Below are positions 61,701-64,000 of a stretch of 64,000 bases of DNA, piece after piece (position 1 is the first letter of the stretch; every line of letters starts with the position of its first letter). Made by a program: the position numbers and the translations under genes. This stretch comes from Trachythela sp. YZ-2020 (lineage: Eukaryota > Cnidaria > Anthozoa > Malacalcyonacea > Clavulariidae): positions 1-64,000 of the forward strand of contig JADLSH010000332.1 in assembly GCA_016169945.1 (NCBI GenBank), given 5' to 3'. Under the pieces are notes generated by a model, which searched no databases, was not told where the DNA came from, and saw nothing but the letters and a program-made list of their open reading frames with translations.

Positions 61701-64000
61701 GAGATGCCAACAAAATTTAATATTTACCCATAACCTAACATGGCATTACCATCATATATATATATGAACTGGTGGTTAGAGCTCGACAGCTGGACTCTGT
61801 AGCTCAGTTGGTTGGAGCCCTTCACCGGAATCGCAGGGCCGCATGTTCAATTCCTGCCAGGGACCTATAGTTGCACTTTTCGCAGCTGTTCCTGGTTAGG
61901 TCTAATAAACGTATAGAATTTACAATCATAATTTCCATCTACAAAACCCTTCAACTATTATTCAATCGAGTGAGATGCCCACAAATTTAATATTTACCCA
62001 TAACCTAACATGGCATTACCATCATATATATATACATGAACTTGTGGTTAGAGCTCGACAGCTGGACTCTGTAGCTCAGTTGGTTAGAGCGCTGCACCGG
62101 AATCGCAGGGCTGCAGGTTCAATTCCTGCCAGGGACCTATAGTTGCATTTTTCGCAGCTGTTCCTGGTTAGGTCTAATAAACGTATAGAATTTACACTCG
62201 ATAATTTCCATCTACAAAAACCCTTCAACTATTATTCAATCGAGTGAGATGCCAACAAAATTTAATATTTACCCATAACCTAACATGGCATTACCATCAT
62301 ATATATACATGAACTTGTGGTTAGAGCTCGACAGCTGGACTCCGTAGCTCAGTTGGTTGGAGCGCTGCACCGGAATCGCAGGGCCGCAGGTTCAAATCCT
62401 GCCAGGGACCTATAGTTGCATTTTTCGCAACTGTTCCTGGTTAGGTCTAATAAACGTATAGAATTTACACTCGATAATTTCCATCTACAAAAACCCTTCA
62501 ACTATTATTCAATCGAGTGAGATGCCAACAAAATTTAATATTTACCCATAACCTAACATGGCATTACCATCATATATATATACATGAACTTGTGGTTAGA
62601 GCTCGACAGCTGGACTCTGTAGTTCAGTTGGTTGGAGCGCTCCACCGGAATCGCAGGGCCGCAGATTCAATTCCTGCCAGGGACCTATAGTTGCATTTTT
62701 CGCAACTGTTCCTGGTTAGGTCTAATAAACGTATAGAATTTACACTCGATAATTTCCATCTACAAAACCCTTCAACTATTATTCAATCGAGTGAGATGCC
62801 AACAAAATTTAATATTTACCCATAACCTAACATGGCATTACCATCATATATATACATGAACTTGTGGTTAGAGCTCGACAGCTGGACTCTGTAGCTCAGT
62901 TGGTTAGAGCGCTGCACCGGAATCGCAGAGCCGCAGGTTCACTTCCTGCCAGGGACCTATAGTTGCATTTTTTCGCACCTGTTCCTGGTCAGGTCTAATA
63001 AACGTATGGAATTTACACTGGATAATTTCCATCTACAAAAATCCTTCAACTATTATTCAGTCGAGTGAGATGTCAACAAAATTTAATATTTACCCATAAC
63101 CTAACATGGCATTACCATCATATGTATACATGAACTTGTGGTTAGAGCTCGACAGCTGGACTCCGTAGCTCAGTTGGTTGGAGCGCTGCACCGGAATCGC
63201 AGGGCCGCAGGTTCAAATCCTGCCAGGGACCTATAGTTGCATTTTTCGCAACTGTTCCTGGTTAGGTCTAATAAACGTATAGAATTTACACTCGATAATT
63301 TCCATCTACAAAAACCCTTCAACTATTATTCAATCGAGTGAGATGCCAACAAAATTTAATATTTACCCATAACCTAACATGGCATTACCATCATATATAT
63401 ACATGAACTTGTGGTTAGAGCTCGACAGCTGGACTCTGTAGCTCAGTTGGTTAGAGCGCTGCACCGGAATCGCAGGGCCGCAGCTTCAATTCCTGCCAGG
63501 GACCTATAGTTGCATTTTTCGCAACTGTTCCTGGTTAGGTCTAATAAACGTATAGAATTTACACTCGATAATTTCCATCTACAAAACCCTTCAACTATTA
63601 TTCAATCGAGTGAGATGCCAACAAAATTTAATATTTACCCATAACCTAACATGGCATTACCATCATATATATACATGAACTTGTGGTTAGAGCTCGACAG
63701 CTGGACTCTGTAGCTCAGTTGGTTGGAGAGCTGCACAGGAATCGCAGGGCCGCAGGTTCAATTCCTGCCATAGACCTATAGTTGCATTTTTCGCAACTGT
63801 TCCTGGTTAGGTCTAATAAACGTATAGAATTTACACTCGATAATTTCCATCTACAAAAACCCTTCAACTGTTATTCAATCGAGTGAGATGCCAACAAAAT
63901 TTAATATTTACCCATAACCTAACATGGCATTACCATCATATATATACATGAACTTGTGGTTAGAGCTCGACAGCTGGACTCTGTAGCTCAGTTGGTTGGA
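55756..64000 (+). repeat. tRNA-like tandem array, block 2 (31 units, runs off the window)
   Basis: Unit starts run from 55763 to 63922, usually 273 bp apart (range 269-276). One unit at 60398 is 244 bp because about 29 bp of the tRNA-like core is deleted. Most units keep the D, T and A/B box elements. Recurrent variants include GTAGTTCAG with GCTCCACC (about 57466, 60188, 62620), TCCGTAGCTCAG (about 56638, 57186, 62340, 63161), and GGTTAGAGC in place of GGTTGGAGC (only from about 59380 on). Open frames in single units (for example near 60676) are not genes. Confidence 0.95.

Noticed and set aside
49784..64000. CRISPR-like regular array
   Set aside because: The whole ~273-bp unit is repeated with no variable spacers, and this is an animal genome; it is a satellite with tRNA-like modules.

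Overview
The window reads as AT-rich, intron-bearing, repeat-dense nuclear DNA from an animal, most likely a cnidarian. Reasons: spliced genes with GT/AG introns, a Shaker (Kv1) potassium channel read from one uninterrupted exon, an omega-class glutathione transferase, Penelope-like and L2/CR1-type retroelements, an ISL2EU-type transposon with a YqaJ nuclease, and a hammerhead-ribozyme retrozyme. The phylum is an inference; there is no rRNA or mitochondrial marker here.

Layout. 0.9-3.0 kb: decayed ISL2EU copy. 3.25-8.08 kb: a very long foldback (palindromic) element with minisatellites in its arms, split by a decayed LINE. 8.1-12.4 kb: two Penelope-like (PLE) fragments in inverted orientation flanking a decayed fragment of an uncharacterised gene, with minimal hammerhead-like motifs. 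12.6-18.1 kb: a five-exon GST omega gene with two single-base frameshifts; one intron holds a hAT MITE nested in a tRNA-SINE relic. 21.3-22.8 kb: Kv1-like channel, two frameshifts. 24.9-31.1 kb: a 27-bp minisatellite block, duplicated, split by a 4.4-kb ISL2EU-type transposon with 440-bp inverted repeats. 31.87-32.40 kb: a near-dimeric retrozyme with two textbook type I hammerhead ribozymes. 32.5-34.6 kb: minus-strand LINE. 42.2-47.2 kb: five exons in perfect phase encoding an FGF-like beta-trefoil, a furin-type RRKR site, a basic linker and a pentraxin/LamG domain. 49.8 kb to the end: at least 36 tandem copies of a ~273-bp unit, each with a complete tRNA-like cloverleaf and a pol III-type T5 stop, split by one 4.6-kb L2-type LINE.

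The host genes (GST omega, Kv1, FGF-pentraxin) are functionally unrelated neighbours. The most interesting points are the FGF-pentraxin fusion with FGF-like intron positions, the retrozyme with its predicted 280-nt monomer, the tRNA-like satellite, and the PLE-linked minimal hammerhead motifs. All reading was by eye; no alignment, folding or database search was run.
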